The translations under genes and the position numbers were made by a program. From assembly GCF_947623445.1 (NCBI RefSeq), contig NC_135246.1, positions 9,903,856-9,967,855 on the forward strand: 64,000 nt of DNA, given 5' to 3'. Each line of letters starts with the position of its first letter. Positions within the stretch are counted from its first letter, which is position 1. Positions 26,169-39,649 of the stretch are shown one piece after another. The DNA comes from Clavelina lepadiformis. Its lineage: Eukaryota > Chordata > Ascidiacea > Aplousobranchia > Clavelinidae. The notes below the pieces were generated by a model. It did no database searches, was not told the DNA's origin, and saw only the letters and a program-made list of their open reading frames with translations.

Positions 26169-29100
26169 AATGTTTGTAAGCCCGTTTCTTGTGACGCTAC
26201 GGCAAAAAGGCCGAAGCTGATGTTTACGCCAGTGGTCTGAAATCTCCACGTATATCATACAAAATTTCCATACTGGCTCACGTGGAATAAAAACAATATT
26301 GAGTACGATATGTCTTTGCAGACTTGCCCATCTGCCATCACTGCCCATCTGTTTTGCAGCCAGGCAAGACAGGCTTAAAACTTCAGATAAGTAAAAATAA
26401 ACTAGTAAAATTGTTTTATCACAATTCCCGTATGACCGCCTGATATGCAAGATCTCCTGAAAAAAAGATTAAAAGTGAAAGTAGCTTAAAACCCAAACAG
26501 CTGAACAGTACAATTAACACGTGCATCCCACAGACTTTTAATCCAAATATTTTCAGGGAATTTCCCGTAGTAAAGATTTGCAATCAAATGTTTAAACACT
26601 ATCGACATAAAATATTAAACTTTAATTTTGCATAGGGCTTAGCCAAGAGCATAAAAGACTTTTTGCTATATACTATAACATATTATATTATACTATACTA
26701 TGTATAATGTATCTATACTACAATTATATCTTTTGTCTCTTTATACTTAATAGTTTCTAAAAGTCTTTTATAATTAATCTTTGGGGTTAGTTAAAGACAG
26801 CGTTTTGACCAAAAACGTTAAAGTAACACACATACAAAGCACTTAAAAAATATTATGCGAAAATCGAAAACAAATATCTTTCAAAGATACATTTTGTAGC
26901 ACTGATTTACTTCGGGATTTTTAACTCTCAGAAAATCAATTTCTTGAATTATTAATTAATAGGATTAAGTCCAGGTAGTTTTGACCTTGTTACATTTTGC
27001 ATTGAAATAATTTATTAGTGTAACTCTATTATTGAAATAAGTAAGAACATGCGTCACCAATTTTTATGTTAGTTAACCTCAGCTTTCTATGTGTGATTAA
27101 AATTGGTTCGTCTTAGAGTTTATCTTTTACAGTTATCAAGCGTGTTTGTATGGTACTGGTGTGGGGATGGTGGTGTGGCTTGCTTTTAGGTTGGCCTAAA
27201 GCCAAGACTATTAGTCTTATTGTTAGACTCCTATAGACAATTGTCTTTGACTCCGTTGCGTTTGCTGTCTCTATGATGTTTCTTCAAATCAACACCAACT
27301 TCATAAAGTCTAATTGTTATATTGTCCGAATAGGTTGTATCAAATTAGAAACATTTACACCATCTTTTCACATTTAAACAAAGCTATAACTCGAATTCAG
27401 TAATGATTCCAATTCCGAATAATTCAGCAATAACCTCAATTCAGCAGAACAGAAGTATAGCTAAGAGCGACAAAAGATCAGAGAGAAGAGAACGATTTAG
27501 ACCAAACATTAGGTTTTATACTCCCATATTTTGACCAATGGGCGAATGCCATCCTCTACTTTACCATGACACGTCTACACGTGTCCATGTTACATTCTAA
27601 GCTTTTATCACAAAGAATTAAAATCGATTTTGCACCGGGTACAGAAAACCACTTGACACACTTCACTACGACACACATCGATTTGGAACTATGTTTGACA
27701 AACGGATTACTACGAAAAATACATTTCAAATATTGAATAGAATTTAACTGGAGACACAAAAATTGCTTAACAAACGCCAATTATAGAACTTGTTTAATTT
27801 GATTATATCCAAACGCCACACTGGACTGTGATATGGGTTTAGAAGTATTTTTAGACGTAGGCTATGTGTGGTATTCATATTGTTACGACCACTCTTAGCT
27901 ACAATGTAAGCTTTAATGTATTTTAATGCGCACAATGTGTAGCTTTTTATTTTACTTCTATTTTACCTGTATACGGTTTGTGACTCTATTTTTTGATGAG
28001 TTTCCTACACACGTCACATAGCCTACATAGCTTACGCCATTATATGTGACTTCTCCTGGAGGCATGTAACACAGATAGAGATTTTTAATCTTGCCCCTTA
28101 ATTTATTAATTGCCCTGTGGTTATGGGAATTTATGGGCAAGAGCTGGTATTCTACTGTTGGGTGGTTTCGAGAAGGCCTGTGCTTGAGTTGTAATGATTT
28201 GCAATAGTGGTTTGGTAGCGGTTAAGATAGTCATTTTATTACATGTTTTAAAAGCAAGTGTTGGCTGTATTCACTAGCCGTAAGCGGTAAAAGCGAGCAA
28301 AATTTGGCGTGACACATGTACAGAGGAGGTTTAAGCGCAAGTAGAATTTTCATAGGATATTGCCATAAAATTGACAACGCGATAATTTCTTTGAATCGCA
28401 AGTTGGCAAAAAATCTTTTGTTTTTGGTCTGCTGAAAGGGATCAAAGCAAAAACGTATGTTTTATCTCTTTGGTCCACTGTCTTGTCACCATCCATTTGA
28501 CATATTAACAAGATTAAACGTAAGTAAACATAAACCAGGGCTTTTTAAAATCCGTTGAAGCAGTTAAAGTTAGACTTACATCGTGCGTACCTCCTCTACC
28601 TTCTCCACCTTTCCTTCCCTAGAGCATCACATTGCAGGTACCCAATCACTGCTGGCGGATGAATGTGAACAGGGGAGTATTCAAGCTATAGATTTGAAAG
28701 TGATTTGAACTAGTGACCTAAAATTGGAAGGCTTACTTGTAGCGGTTGGCCATCCAGAAACGACTTATCGAAAGTTAATATTATTTCAAGAGAAAAATCG
28801 TCCTGACTTGTGAAACTTTCGTTGTAGGCAATGTCTATGACTATGTGCTACGATCGTTTTTTATACTGCACATTTTTCAATTTTTGACTTGTTTCCTTTT
28901 TGACCAAAAGATTCTCATTTGGAATAGGTTTAACACAAATTTAAGACAAATCAAAATAGAACAAACGGAAAAATAAAATCTTAAAAGATTCATTCCTATA
29001 AACATGCTAATCTATTGATGAACACATCGATAAAAACAAATTACCTTATAAGCTAAGATCATAAATTACAAATGGCCGGAAAGAAATAACTCTATATTCT

Positions 29101-29753
29101 AATAAGATCATCTCAGTGTTTTGTTGTTTGTTTGGAAAATTAATTGATTCAGTTGGTTAACATCTGATATTGTTGTGTTTGCTAGAAAAGGGTATAATAG
29201 TCTGATTAGTTAGCCTATAAATGAAATTTCGTAAAAACTTTTACACTAACGAAAAATATTCAAGTTTGCAAAAGCTCGCATTGAAAAGTAGTAACTTACC
29301 TTTAAAATGTGCAATGTTTACTGCTTTTAAAAGTTAATACAGTTCTGCATCATCCATATTGTAATATTATATGATAATAATACATACGACCTTTTTTCAG
29401 AAAAGTCGTATTTATTTGTTGGGATCACATCAACCTATGGGTTTGTTCTCAGGTAATTTTGCGTAATTATTCATAGTATTTCTATACATCCTGTGAAAGT
29501 GGCACCAGTGAAGTAAACTGAAGTCTTGAAACCTTGTTTACCGATTGGTGTTATAAAAACTTCAAGCGAACGTTATGATTTCAGCCGACACTCCGCCTAA
29601 ATGCCATTTTAATCCTATAATTGTAGCGTAATTGAGTTAGAAGGCGACGATGCGGTTAATAAGCTGTAAAGGCAAACAAAGGCCAGGTATATACGAACAT
29701 TTCTGGTATTCAGGTTACAACATAATTAGATTTATTTCAATTTAGTGCAAGCT

Positions 29754-29759
29754 TTTATT
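29754..29759 (-). terminator. Possible poly(A) signal AATAAA for TWSG1
   Basis: AATAAA on the minus strand about 620 nt beyond the TWSG1 stop; another lies at 29731-29736. Without transcript data the true 3' end is uncertain. Confidence 0.3.
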
Positions 29760-30376
29760 GCGAAAAAGAAAACAAAATGTTTGCAGGTGCAGAAATAACC
29801 TACCACAAAATACACAAGCTTACCAAAAACATCAACATAGCCCACGTAAGTAGGGTGGTACAGAACAGGTTTGAACACAGGTAATTTATTGTTAATGCTG
29901 CGGTCGGCAGACATTTTTTAGTCTGTTATTGTGCACAGCAGCTATTTCATCTACCAACATTTTACATATCGTCGTCCCTGTATATGAATACAATTTTAGA
30001 TTACAAGTTATACTCACAGGACTTCAATGCATTACAAAAAGATGAATGGAACAAATATCAAATTTAAAAAGAAACAAAACTGAAACATATTCGGAAGTTA
30101 CGTCAAAAGCCACTTCTCAATTAAAATGTTATGTGACCCTTGATTTTTCTTAGAGTGGTTCCTTTGAGCAAGACGTTTGTTTGATTGACGAAAAGCACAA
30201 ATTAAATTAATAACGACCGCATTCTACAGCAAAAATGACTGCCTGTGTGTAGTAATATGTTTGCTTTGAGTTTGCCGTCTATCAGGCAATATGCTCCGGT
30301 CTTATTGCCGCAAAGGCTCTTATGATCTTGAAGCAAAACGGGCAAGACGAGATTGGAGATGTTAAACTGTCAACAG

Positions 30377-33300
30377 TCACTGCATGCATTCTCGACACTT
30401 TGGGTACATATTACCGTAGTTAAGGCAAGTAGGTCCAGCACACTGGCAGCAACCATTGTGAAACCAACGAAACGACGATGCACCCATCGATTCACAACTC
30501 ATTAAGCATTCATTTAAAGGAAAACACTGGTCGAAATAGGCAACTGTACACAAAGCCCTCGTGTCGGTGATGTTGATGTCGTAGTTTTGCCGCAAGACGA
30601 CTTGAACATCTTCCCAGTACGTCTGGTGGGGATCCTGTCCTTCCAGTTCCACTGTCGAAGAGCTGGACGCGTGGTGGCGCGCTACACACGCAAAAATATG
30701 TTCAGTTTTGTCTGGTGATTGGTGGTGATTAAAAAGCAATTCCGTTTATAGCTATCATGCTATAAACGTGAAACAAACGTAACTTCATAAAATTATTTAG
30801 GTTGATTTTAGTAATTGTTTATATCCATAACTACAACTATTATTATCAAAGCTATGAATTACGTTGTTTATGTGCGCGTATTAAACCGTGACGATGTGCC
30901 CCAAGTTCTTCTATAACGGGAAACTGCAAGACTGTAAAATGAAGACTGGGCGCTGGTTGCTCTGTAAGAGCGATGAATAAATCAGGCGCCGGCTGGTCGA
31001 GCATGGCAACTGTGCTCGTCACCGTCGGAAGACCTGCCGTGTAATTACTGCTTTTCCTCATACCTGAAAGTATAATTAAAATTGCTATGAGTAGAATTAT
31101 AGAATCATCAAGGCAAAAACAAGTTTTCTACCAAAATATTTGCTTAGAGTAGTCGAAATAAATTTTTTAGTTAAAGCATAAGGAAATTATAGCATTCAAT
31201 GTTCATTACGTAAGCTTTTGGTAACGAAACAATCCTACTCCTCAAATATTAGCTGACCATGTGTAATTGTTACTAACAATAACCAAGACGACCTAGGTCA
31301 CACTAATCGTGAGATAAACGCCTGTAATCGTTAAGCTATAGCACTAAGCACACAGGGCACCATAACACACACACAAGCATTAGGCTTGTCTCATTGGTTT
31401 ATGACAAACAGTGACGCCAGTGGAGACAGATTAAAGAGTTAATAAGTGGTTACCCTTTTGATAAGATTTATAGCGGCGCAAAGTTTGGCGTTTGTATGAC
31501 GGATAGCTTCCGTAAATTACGAGATAAATCAATAAGTATAATAAAAGAAGCCGCAATTCAACATACACTTGTACAAAACTTCGTAAGCGTAAATTGTTTC
31601 CCGTCTACGTGTTCGTCAATTTTAACAAACAAGTTTGTCTGGCCGCACAAAGTCTGACCACTAACAAGATTACGGTATGATGGAAGCAATAACACACTTC
31701 GGTAAAGTTTAAGCAGTCACAAGTGACAAAGCCTTTTACTGCGCGTGCACCTTTGAGTAGATCTTAAGTCGCAATATTAATCCGTTGGCACGAAAACGCA
31801 ATACGTCAAAAGCTTTCAACATCTGCCTTGTTACGTCATTAGCATCAAAAAAGGGACAATAAGTTTTCTGCTATACCTCAAAAGTCTTTCTGCAAGTATT
31901 GCATTTGAAAATATAAGCTTAAATATTACGAAAAAGTTTAAAAATTGGCCGATTTTGCTGCTTGTAAGAAGGCTAAGATAGCAGCATTAAATCGTACATT
32001 TCCAAGTATTTTTGGTATCCAGGGCAACGCTTTCAAAACAAGAAGGTGATGTGAATACACCAATAAGCTGCGTTAAATCAAACGGGTCTGGTCAACGAAA
32101 AACAGTGTAAAACAAAGTTATGTGACAAGCCTTAGCAAAACACTTGTAACTGCTTTTAAATCCCAATGAACGACATTTAAAGCATATCAAGAATGTAATC
32201 TATCATCATTACCTATCAAAAGCGTCAAAAAGCGCTAGATGCTGTGACCAGAAATCAAAACACTTTACACGGGTAGTTGAAAACTTTCGCTAGTAAACCA
32301 AGCCGCATTATAAGTGAAGTTTTCGTGTTTCAGCAACAGAAGTGTCAGTGAACCTTCTTCGCTTGGTTAAGAAGGCATGAAAACAAATAAAATTTCTTCC
32401 TCTTTGGTTAAAGTCATCAAGATATAACGGCTCGGCGAAAAGGTAATTGTTTGCCTTCCCTATCATCGCCGGATTAGTGAAATTCATTGCGTGACTTCAC
32501 ACCCTCACTTTAAAATTAGCTGCAAAATTATTCGTGAAATATTTCCAAGGGTCGTAGGCATAGGCTTTTAAAAGATCGATTGTATATTATCATTATCAAA
32601 CATAATTGTTTAATGCAGATTCGAATTCCCCAACATATCAAATTTTATGGACAAACAGTTTACAAATTTAGTCGTCATAAAAAAAGCCCAGAATGCATAT
32701 AGGACATGAGGATGCAGTATACAACTACATCTTCTGATGGTCGACTTTTCAGTATTCACCACAAAATCCACTAAAATAAAAAGTTGGCAAATTTCTGGCA
32801 AGTGACTGCAACTGCAACTGATATGCCTTAACAAAAGACATTGACAGCTGTTGAGCCAATTTGGGAATTCCTTTGAAACATTTATACGAAGAGGGCTTAG
32901 ATATTAACGACGATAACTAGAAGACAAGCTTAACGCAGCTGTTACAACAAAACTGACGGTAGATCAAGCTGATAAGTTAAAAAATGCGCGAAATCACATT
33001 AGAAAAAAGATTATGATAAAGCTGATTTTGACTGTTTTGCTGCCACGGCCTGCTGCTTGTTGTTACAACACCAACGCTACCAACAACTTTCGTTCAACTC
33101 AAAAGTAGGATGGTCATTACCAGGCGGAAAAAAGTTTGCTTACATCAATAATACAGGTTTATTTTTTGATAAACGTCGTTTGTTTCTTGTTGCTTTGGTG
33201 GACAGGATCCATGAACAGAATCTAAATAGCACACTCACTAAATTATATCAATGCTAAAAGCCTTCTATAAGCCATTGCAAAGATTAGTGATTTTGAATTA

Positions 33301-34990
33301 TTTCAGGCCATAATCAATTAACTCGTTCGATTCGTTATTAAAACTTCAGAAAATACTTACTTCCAAGAAAAATGTATAGTATATTTATATATATATACAG
33401 TAACTATATATAAGTCTGCTTTTTATCAAAATCTAGTATCAGCCAACACATGATGTGTTTTGTTTGTCTTACATTCAATCAACCCGCCAACATTTATAAC
33501 CGTTTTATTTTATGTCGTTGGTAAAGAGGTCATTTAAGGCGCCGGCTAGATAAGGACTTGTTTGATAAAGCCACATCTCACTGATTGATTAGCGAGGTAA
33601 AAATAAGCAACACATTACCCCTATCGATGTGATCTGAAGGTAGCCTGGCCTTTAGTAGTGATTTGCAAATGATTCGCCACATGTAAATAGGTCGGGCGCA
33701 CGTGTGCAGTTGTGCACCTACTCACAGCGTTTATGTAACCCAAACTGCATCAAAACATACTTGTACACTTAAGCCATGAACAAAAAGAAACTGTAATCGC
33801 AGGTAAATCAAAAGAAATACGAAAGTATTTTATTACAGAGATAGAAGGGAATCTCATTCAAGCCACGACTAACCACGTTTCGTCAAGTTTTAACGTCAAT
33901 CAATCTTCTCTTCTGATCACGCAAAAAGGTAAAAAAAAACAAAAAAGAAATTTCGTAAGAGTGATTTAAGCGCCAGAAAACTCTCATGTGAATCACTGCG
34001 AGCTTCGTTACCAACGCAAGGGAACAACAAGACGTTCAAAAATAAGGACACTTAAGGTTGCTAATAGACATCGCCTCTAACAATAACTCAATTTTGTTGT
34101 TTGTTTTTGACCAGTTCACGCAGTATTTTACGAACAGTGGGCAAACTCACGTACACATTACAATATTGATATCAGCGTATTATTCATTGTTGCAAAATTA
34201 AACATCCATTCTACAGTACTTACTAATTGATTATGATTCCGAATACAATACAATAGGCTACAATCTACATAGTACATACAGGAGTTCGAGTTGGTAAAAC
34301 GCATTTAAAAAATCGTTCAGGTCTTGCTCACGTATACACGCCAAAGTAACGTCAGGATCGCATATTGAAAAATTATGACGTCATAAGTCCTACTCGTTCA
34401 GGCCTCCATACATTGGCATGCATACGTGAACCAGACCCGACGCTGGGATTAAGATCAAACTGGATCAAGTTACAGCGCATCAAACCCGATACGACTCGCT
34501 ATCTTAAACTTTAGATAAAAGAAACACGATTGAAATTTTAGTCGTAGTACGATAAAATAAAAGAAGATCAATTTCTGAGCGAACCGTAGCCAAAGTCAAG
34601 TTTTACCGTTTTTTTTTTTTTAAACAAAAGTTTCAATGAAAAAAATCTAAATCAAGTTATTCTAGGTAACATTGAGCGAAATGATTGATACATCGGTATT
34701 GATTTAACCAAAACCAGACTTTGGATAAAATTGAACTTACCCACGCAATCACAGCAATGTCGATAATAATCCCCGAGACACATAGCACATTCAGCACAGC
34801 AGGAACAGTTCTTCGCTGGATCACAGTTACATTTTTCCTGGATGAGGCAATAGCTCACGATCGAAGCGCAATGTGCCTTGTTGCAACTAGGATGTTCTTG
34901 CGGGTGGGCGAACAACTGAGTTCCCGCCGAAGTTCCTTCAAAGCTTCCGATGATAACCAATGTTGTGACAACTGTTACTGATGCAAACAT
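30377..34990 (-). CDS. TWSG1: Twisted gastrulation homologue (secreted BMP/chordin modulator), copy 1, 3 coding exons
   Basis: Extracellular cysteine-rich protein that binds BMPs and chordin and tunes BMP signalling. Exons: 34990-34741, 31063-30863, 30681-30377, with GT-AG introns; 756 nt = 251 residues plus stop (vertebrate TWSG1 about 223). Residues 1-22 form a hydrophobic signal peptide ([19 protein letters not shown]). The N-terminal Cys-rich domain spans 36-84 ([29 protein letters not shown]). The middle carries an NYT sequon (N90) and PVIEELGAH. The C-terminal domain (195-249) has [25 protein letters not shown] and a terminal CRECMQ. An NIT sequon lies at N187. The start is the ATG at 34990 because it opens the signal peptide. 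A second phase-compatible donor 5' of 30863 (CACG|GTTTAA) would shorten the linker by 8 residues; I prefer the longer form. Confidence 0.93.
30743..30768. repeat. Perfect hairpin in TWSG1 intron 2
   Basis: CGTTTATAGC and its exact reverse complement GCTATAAACG surround a TATCAT loop: a 10-bp stem with a 6-nt loop in the 181-bp intron between exons 2 and 3. It is visible structure only, and no function is implied. Confidence 0.6.
31064..34740. other. TWSG1 intron 1
   Basis: A 3.7-kb intron between the Cys-rich N-terminal exon and the linker exon. It contains an AT-rich microsatellite-like tract near 33380-33410 and a 13-T run at 34609-34621. The small frames at 32610-32834 minus and 33057-33257 plus show no recognisable motif. 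No nested gene was recognised. Confidence 0.6.
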
Positions 34991-35014
34991 ATTTGAAATA
35001 TCGTCACCTAATAC

Positions 35015-36478
35015 CTGCTTTAACAAAAACGAAACACAAAGTTATCTTTGGAAAACATCGAACCAGCTCGAAGATTTCTCTTTGATGTTACAACAACCAC
35101 AATTTAACTGCTAAATGCAGAGTGACAAAGCTTTTTACATCTTTACTTTAAACCTTTTTTCTTCATCGGATGGAATAAGATTTTCTTTGATAAACGGTTA
35201 CTAAAACCTGTTGCTGTTAAAATCTGTTGTTGTTGCTAAAACCTGTTGCTATCAAAAGGATTTCCATTTTTCTAACTTCCTGTGTGAGTTTGACTTTCGC
35301 ATACCAGGTGTATATTGTTTCTTCGTTCTTAGCATATAAAAATCGTTTTTAGATTAATATCTAGATTGGACAGATATGTACACACTAGCGTCTATAACTT
35401 TACATAGCGTTAGACAAACTCTGCAGACTGTTCCATAAAAGAGTAATTTAATCAAACGTCAGATATCACTAACTAAACACTCGTCTGCTCGTGTCCGGTG
35501 AGTCATTGTTCAGGCTGTCCTAAAATTTATCAACGATACAGCGGGGCGTCGGACATCTTCTATTGAGTTTGAAACATTTCCTATATTTAATGAACGTTCC
35601 CACTCTATATTGGCATACCTGTATCAGCCCGGAATGCGTTTATCTCGATCTATGCTGGTTATATCAATTCATTTTTATCAACCTTTTGCCAATGTTATAA
35701 AGAGAAAAATTGAAACTTGCCAGAAAGTATCAGTTCTGTTTAGTTTCAGGCTCTCAACTAAATTTGCTGCTAATATATCTATAAATTAGCGGATCATTAA
35801 ATTTGGTTGGTTTCTTATCGAGATGCGATACTGTACTTTTGTGCAAAACATTCCTTGACATTTATAAAAAGTTGTCTTAATAAGCCAATTTGTACAATAA
35901 AATTTTCAAAGGTTGTTTCGTAAAACAATTGATGACGAAGATAAGTAATGATTTACTGGGTTCTCTTCAAACATCGCTATTCTAAAATGAAGCAATATGA
36001 TATCAGCTCAATGTAAAATATTTCCTACAAACAGCTTATTAACATCGTATTATCATACTTTGCTGTAAACACAATAACATTGTTATTCTATTTCTGTGCT
36101 TGGCGTTTAACCAAAGCAGTATTACAAGGTCAAAAAACGAAAAATTGACTGAGGCAAAACCGTCTCCACCAGGCAAAGTTGCTAAATAATAATAACACCT
36201 TTCTCCCTATCTCTCTCTCTCTCTCTTTCTCTTACTCTGTCTTATGAATCGGCCTCCCACAAGCGAAGTTTAAGACATTACTTGTTACATTGTCCGACAA
36301 TATTGGCGTGTAATCTCGCGTAATAACTAGCTTCTTTTGCGAGAAATGTGACCAGTAAATTTCAATAGGTGCCCGACGAAGAAAAAACTTGTATAAATAC
36401 TGGAAGTAAAATCTGGTTTTTCAGACTAAAAGAAATCACTGAAATTTTACTATAAGCTTTGTTGTTTGATTGCGCACA
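35015..36478. other. Region 5' of TWSG1, no recognised gene
   Basis: On the minus strand TTGTTAAAGCAG ends at 35015, 24 nt before the TWSG1 ATG, and could be an acceptor for a non-coding first exon or a spliced leader. The remaining sequence shows no exon I can support. A (CT)n tract lies at 36211-36232. Contig 1 stops at 36478; the equivalent region in copy 2 (56413-57876) continues into unique DNA. Confidence 0.5.
36211..36232. repeat. (CT)n microsatellite
   Basis: Eight CT units followed by an imperfect CT-rich extension. The tract at 57609-57630 has the same length, which is useful evidence that both copies derive from one molecule. Confidence 0.85.
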
Positions 36479-36678
36479 NNNNNNNNNNNNNNNNNNNNNN
36501 NNNNNNNNNNNNNNNNNNNNNNNNNNNNNNNNNNNNNNNNNNNNNNNNNNNNNNNNNNNNNNNNNNNNNNNNNNNNNNNNNNNNNNNNNNNNNNNNNNNN
36601 NNNNNNNNNNNNNNNNNNNNNNNNNNNNNNNNNNNNNNNNNNNNNNNNNNNNNNNNNNNNNNNNNNNNNNNNNNNNNN
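36479..36678. other. Assembly gap of exactly 200 N
   Basis: There are 200 unknown bases, from the 59th base of the line that starts at 36421 to 36678. A round 200 is a fixed placeholder used by scaffolding programs, not a measured length. Both flanks are the ends of the 21-kb repeat, so the true gap size is probably negative (an overlap). Apparent open frames that cross these bases are meaningless. Confidence 0.98.
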
Positions 36679-39649
36679 AACGATGTTATAAAGATGATGT
36701 GAACTAAAATGAGTACTTAATACAGTGTGTAAATAAAAATTAATGAACGTAAAGATGATAAAAATGTTTCATTGGAAATACCTTTATTTAGATAAAACCT
36801 AACAAGTCATGTACTACATTTATCACCTGTGACAATCACCAAAATCTAGACCCCAAATTTTGACATTTCGATCAGAGGAACCAGTTACTATAAGGCTAGA
36901 GTCTGATGAAATACTCAATGTGTTTGGCGGCAAAGAGTGACCATAAAGCGAGAGAAAAAACTGAAATACATAACAAAATACCAAAAATTACACAACCAGG
37001 TTAGGTTGTATCTGGTAAGTGATATTAATATGACAATACCTTTAAAGTGTTCACATAGAAAACTTTAATTGAACAATCAAGTAATGAAATAGCAATGAGC
37101 TTTTTATTGGCAGAGAATTCAATGGTGAGAACTTGATCATCCAGTTCCAGGCTTCTTGTATGAGCCAAAGATAATCGCTTAGTGCTGCAGTCAAACAGTA
37201 AATTATATTGTAAAGTCTTGTCACATGTTTATTCAAACAAATTATCGATAAGTGAACAACAATAATTTTTGTGTTTTGCAAAAGAAATGAGAATATTAGT
37301 TCTTTAAAAACAATGCAACTAATGTTGCCAAAGCAGTCGTATCAAACGTTGCAAATGTAACATATCACACAGAAGCGAGTTGTTTTAAGCACACGCCTTT
37401 TATAGGTGATATTTCTGTTATTTACAGATAAGAACTGAATCAACAGAACATTGATTCAACTGCAATAACATTGTTTTCTTTAGCAGAAACTGGTCAAGAT
37501 GGATTGTACCAAGAAACAATGCATCAACCTGGTCATCTGCACAACTGAATACGTATTCTGCAAGTAGCACCACTTAGTTAAAATCCGCAGGTTCAATATA
37601 TGATATTAAACATATAACTCATCATCCGAGTCCATTTAACAGTGCACTTTAGCCAAAGTAATTTAATGGATGCTTCACCTTTAAGTTATTGAGCTTTCTC
37701 TGCATGTGGTACAAAATGGTAAGTATCATATGAAATATTCCGACCCACAAATTTTGCAACTTACTTTGTGGAATAATTGTCATCTGAAATCAGATCAAAC
37801 TCCCAAAATTTGACAAATTTATCAGCACCACCAGAAGCAATACCTCTCTGATCGGGTTGTAGAGCTAGGCTGGATACTCCACCATTATGGGCTGATATGC
37901 TTTCTAAATGAACTCCTGCAATCAAATACATATTGGTAGGGAAAAGTCCTCGAGACGACTATGAACTCAGTATTTACAACGGAATGATATAATCTTTTGT
38001 GGAACATATCATACCCAATAAGTAACAAAGGTAATGACAAAAATTTTATGCAAAGTATAGATGTAAAACATACCTGAAGCCACATCAAGAATTTCTATAG
38101 TTCCATCTTTAGTACCCAAAAGTGACTGTCTGTCTCCAGGTACAAATGCACAACATTTGGTGTGAGCTGAACTGACTGTGCGTACACACTGCTGACTGGT
38201 CCTATATTAACAAACACTTACCAATCTTTCATCATTAACATGCACTTCAAGTTAAAAATTTGTTTAAAAATCACTAATCATAAAAAGGTTATCTATAGTC
38301 ATATAAAGCCAAGTAAACCTGTTCCACAATTTCGCTGTTTCTGATGAAGCAGTTAGGAATGCCATTCCATCAGATGTGAAACAAAGTGATTGGCATTCAC
38401 TTCTGTGGCCAGGTACACAAAGTTTCTTCAGTGATGTAAATTCTGGCTTTGCAGCACTTGTTGTAGCGCTGATAGTTTCGATTTGATTGTTTCTCAGTAA
38501 GGTCACAACAACTGAATCGCCTGCTGGTGTGTTAGCAACAATATCCAGAGAGCTACAAGTAAACAATATCATTAAGTTTAATCCTAGTGCTTTTCAAATA
38601 AGGATGGATCAATACTAAGTTAAACCTGAAGTGATTCACCAAATGACAACTTGTTGTGCAAGTCAGGTAAACCTAAGTAGTATCATGGAACCGAACACTA
38701 ACCAAATACGTCAATGTTGTACTAACATAACTAACTGAATACATCAATACCAACAACATTTTTGAACTTGACAATGAATTCTTGTACAATTTTCAAAAAT
38801 AAAAGCAAGTGTAGGAATGAATGTCTCTTGCGGGCTGTCACTTACAGCCAAGTTATGTTCTCAAGAGCTAACCAACTATTTTATCTTTAAGAGAACAAGT
38901 TACTAAAATGATCAAATATGTTATGTTGGAAGCTAAACAAAGCAAGGTATTAATAATATTACTTACAAGTTACAACACCAGATCAGCCATTAAGCAAACA
39001 TAGCACATGCTTTAGTGCCAACCGAAATATCCAGGCCAAAATGTAAAAGCATGTAGATAAGTTCTATGGTGTTAAACAAGTACCATTCTCTTATTTTTAA
39101 TGTAATTAATTTTCTAGAATTTTTTACAATATTGAATATTTATTGTTTTTCATATATACATTTAATCTAATCGTTAATTGTCACGATTAATATCGTTGAT
39201 CAGGACTTAAAGTGTTTGAACTCTGAAGGGACCTATCGTGCCACTTTTTTGGATCAGACACGATGGTTTTGCATTCACATAAATTGGATCCAAACGTTCC
39301 TGTTTTCACTTTACCAAAATGTATTATGAAAATACTTTGTCAAATTATCAAAATTAATATTTCATTGTCTACATGCAATACTTATCTTACAGTTGGATAT
39401 ATACTGCATTAGTTGTTGGTATCACCACTTAAGCACTTTGATTATTATTTGACCATTACTTTCCCCATTCAACATGATTAACCCCTTTAAAACTAAATAA
39501 ATACAAATACAATTGTCTATAACATTGGTCTAAATGAGTGGATCCCTGCTCAAGCACATTCACTTGTGCTTTTTATCTGTCTTTCTTGAAATGTGTACTT
39601 CATATAAGTTCAGATAAATGATTGATGAAAAAATAAAAACAGAATAGAG

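Larger units (their letters stand above)
24897..30376. other. Intergenic region between WDR3 and TWSG1
   Basis: No host gene was recognised in about 5.5 kb. The longest frame, 26115-26450 minus, partly overlaps the fold-back repeat and shows no family motif. Other content: the fold-back repeat at 25945-26168, an AT-rich TATA/ACTA tract at about 26665-26725, a hairpin with ATACGAC/GTCGTAT arms at 29384-29411, and possible distal AATAAA signals for TWSG1 (minus) at 29754-29759 and 29731-29736. The same content recurs in copy 2 at 46295-51774. Confidence 0.5.
15281..36478. repeat. Copy 1 of a 21,198-bp direct repeat (probable contig overlap)
   Basis: This block reappears at 36679-57876 with a constant offset of 21,398 bases. 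Every open frame, intron and simple repeat compared between the copies was identical, including a 13-T run at 34609-34621 and the CT tract near 36211. The repeat starts inside WDR3 intron 14 (first bases aacgatgtta) and ends at the last base before the N gap. Contents: WDR3 exons 1-14, two MITEs, a fold-back repeat and all of TWSG1. The ends coincide exactly with the gap edges and no divergence is visible, so this is best read as the right end of one contig whose sequence is also the left end of the next. A very recent tandem duplication is the alternative. Confidence 0.95.

Noticed and set aside
26115..26450. 111-codon frame on the minus strand
   Set aside because: Overlaps the fold-back repeat, shows no recognisable motif and has no plausible exon partners.
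33057..33257. 66-codon plus-strand frame in TWSG1 intron 1
   Set aside because: No recognisable family and no supporting signals; treated as chance.
34721..34981. 86-codon plus-strand frame
   Set aside because: Antisense shadow of TWSG1 exon 1.
35015..35026. Extended TWSG1 start upstream of the ATG (non-ATG codon)
   Set aside because: The upstream extension begins with TTG and crosses a likely splice acceptor. The ATG at 34990 directly opens the signal peptide.
36459..36707. Open frames spanning the gap
   Set aside because: They consist almost entirely of unknown residues translated from N.
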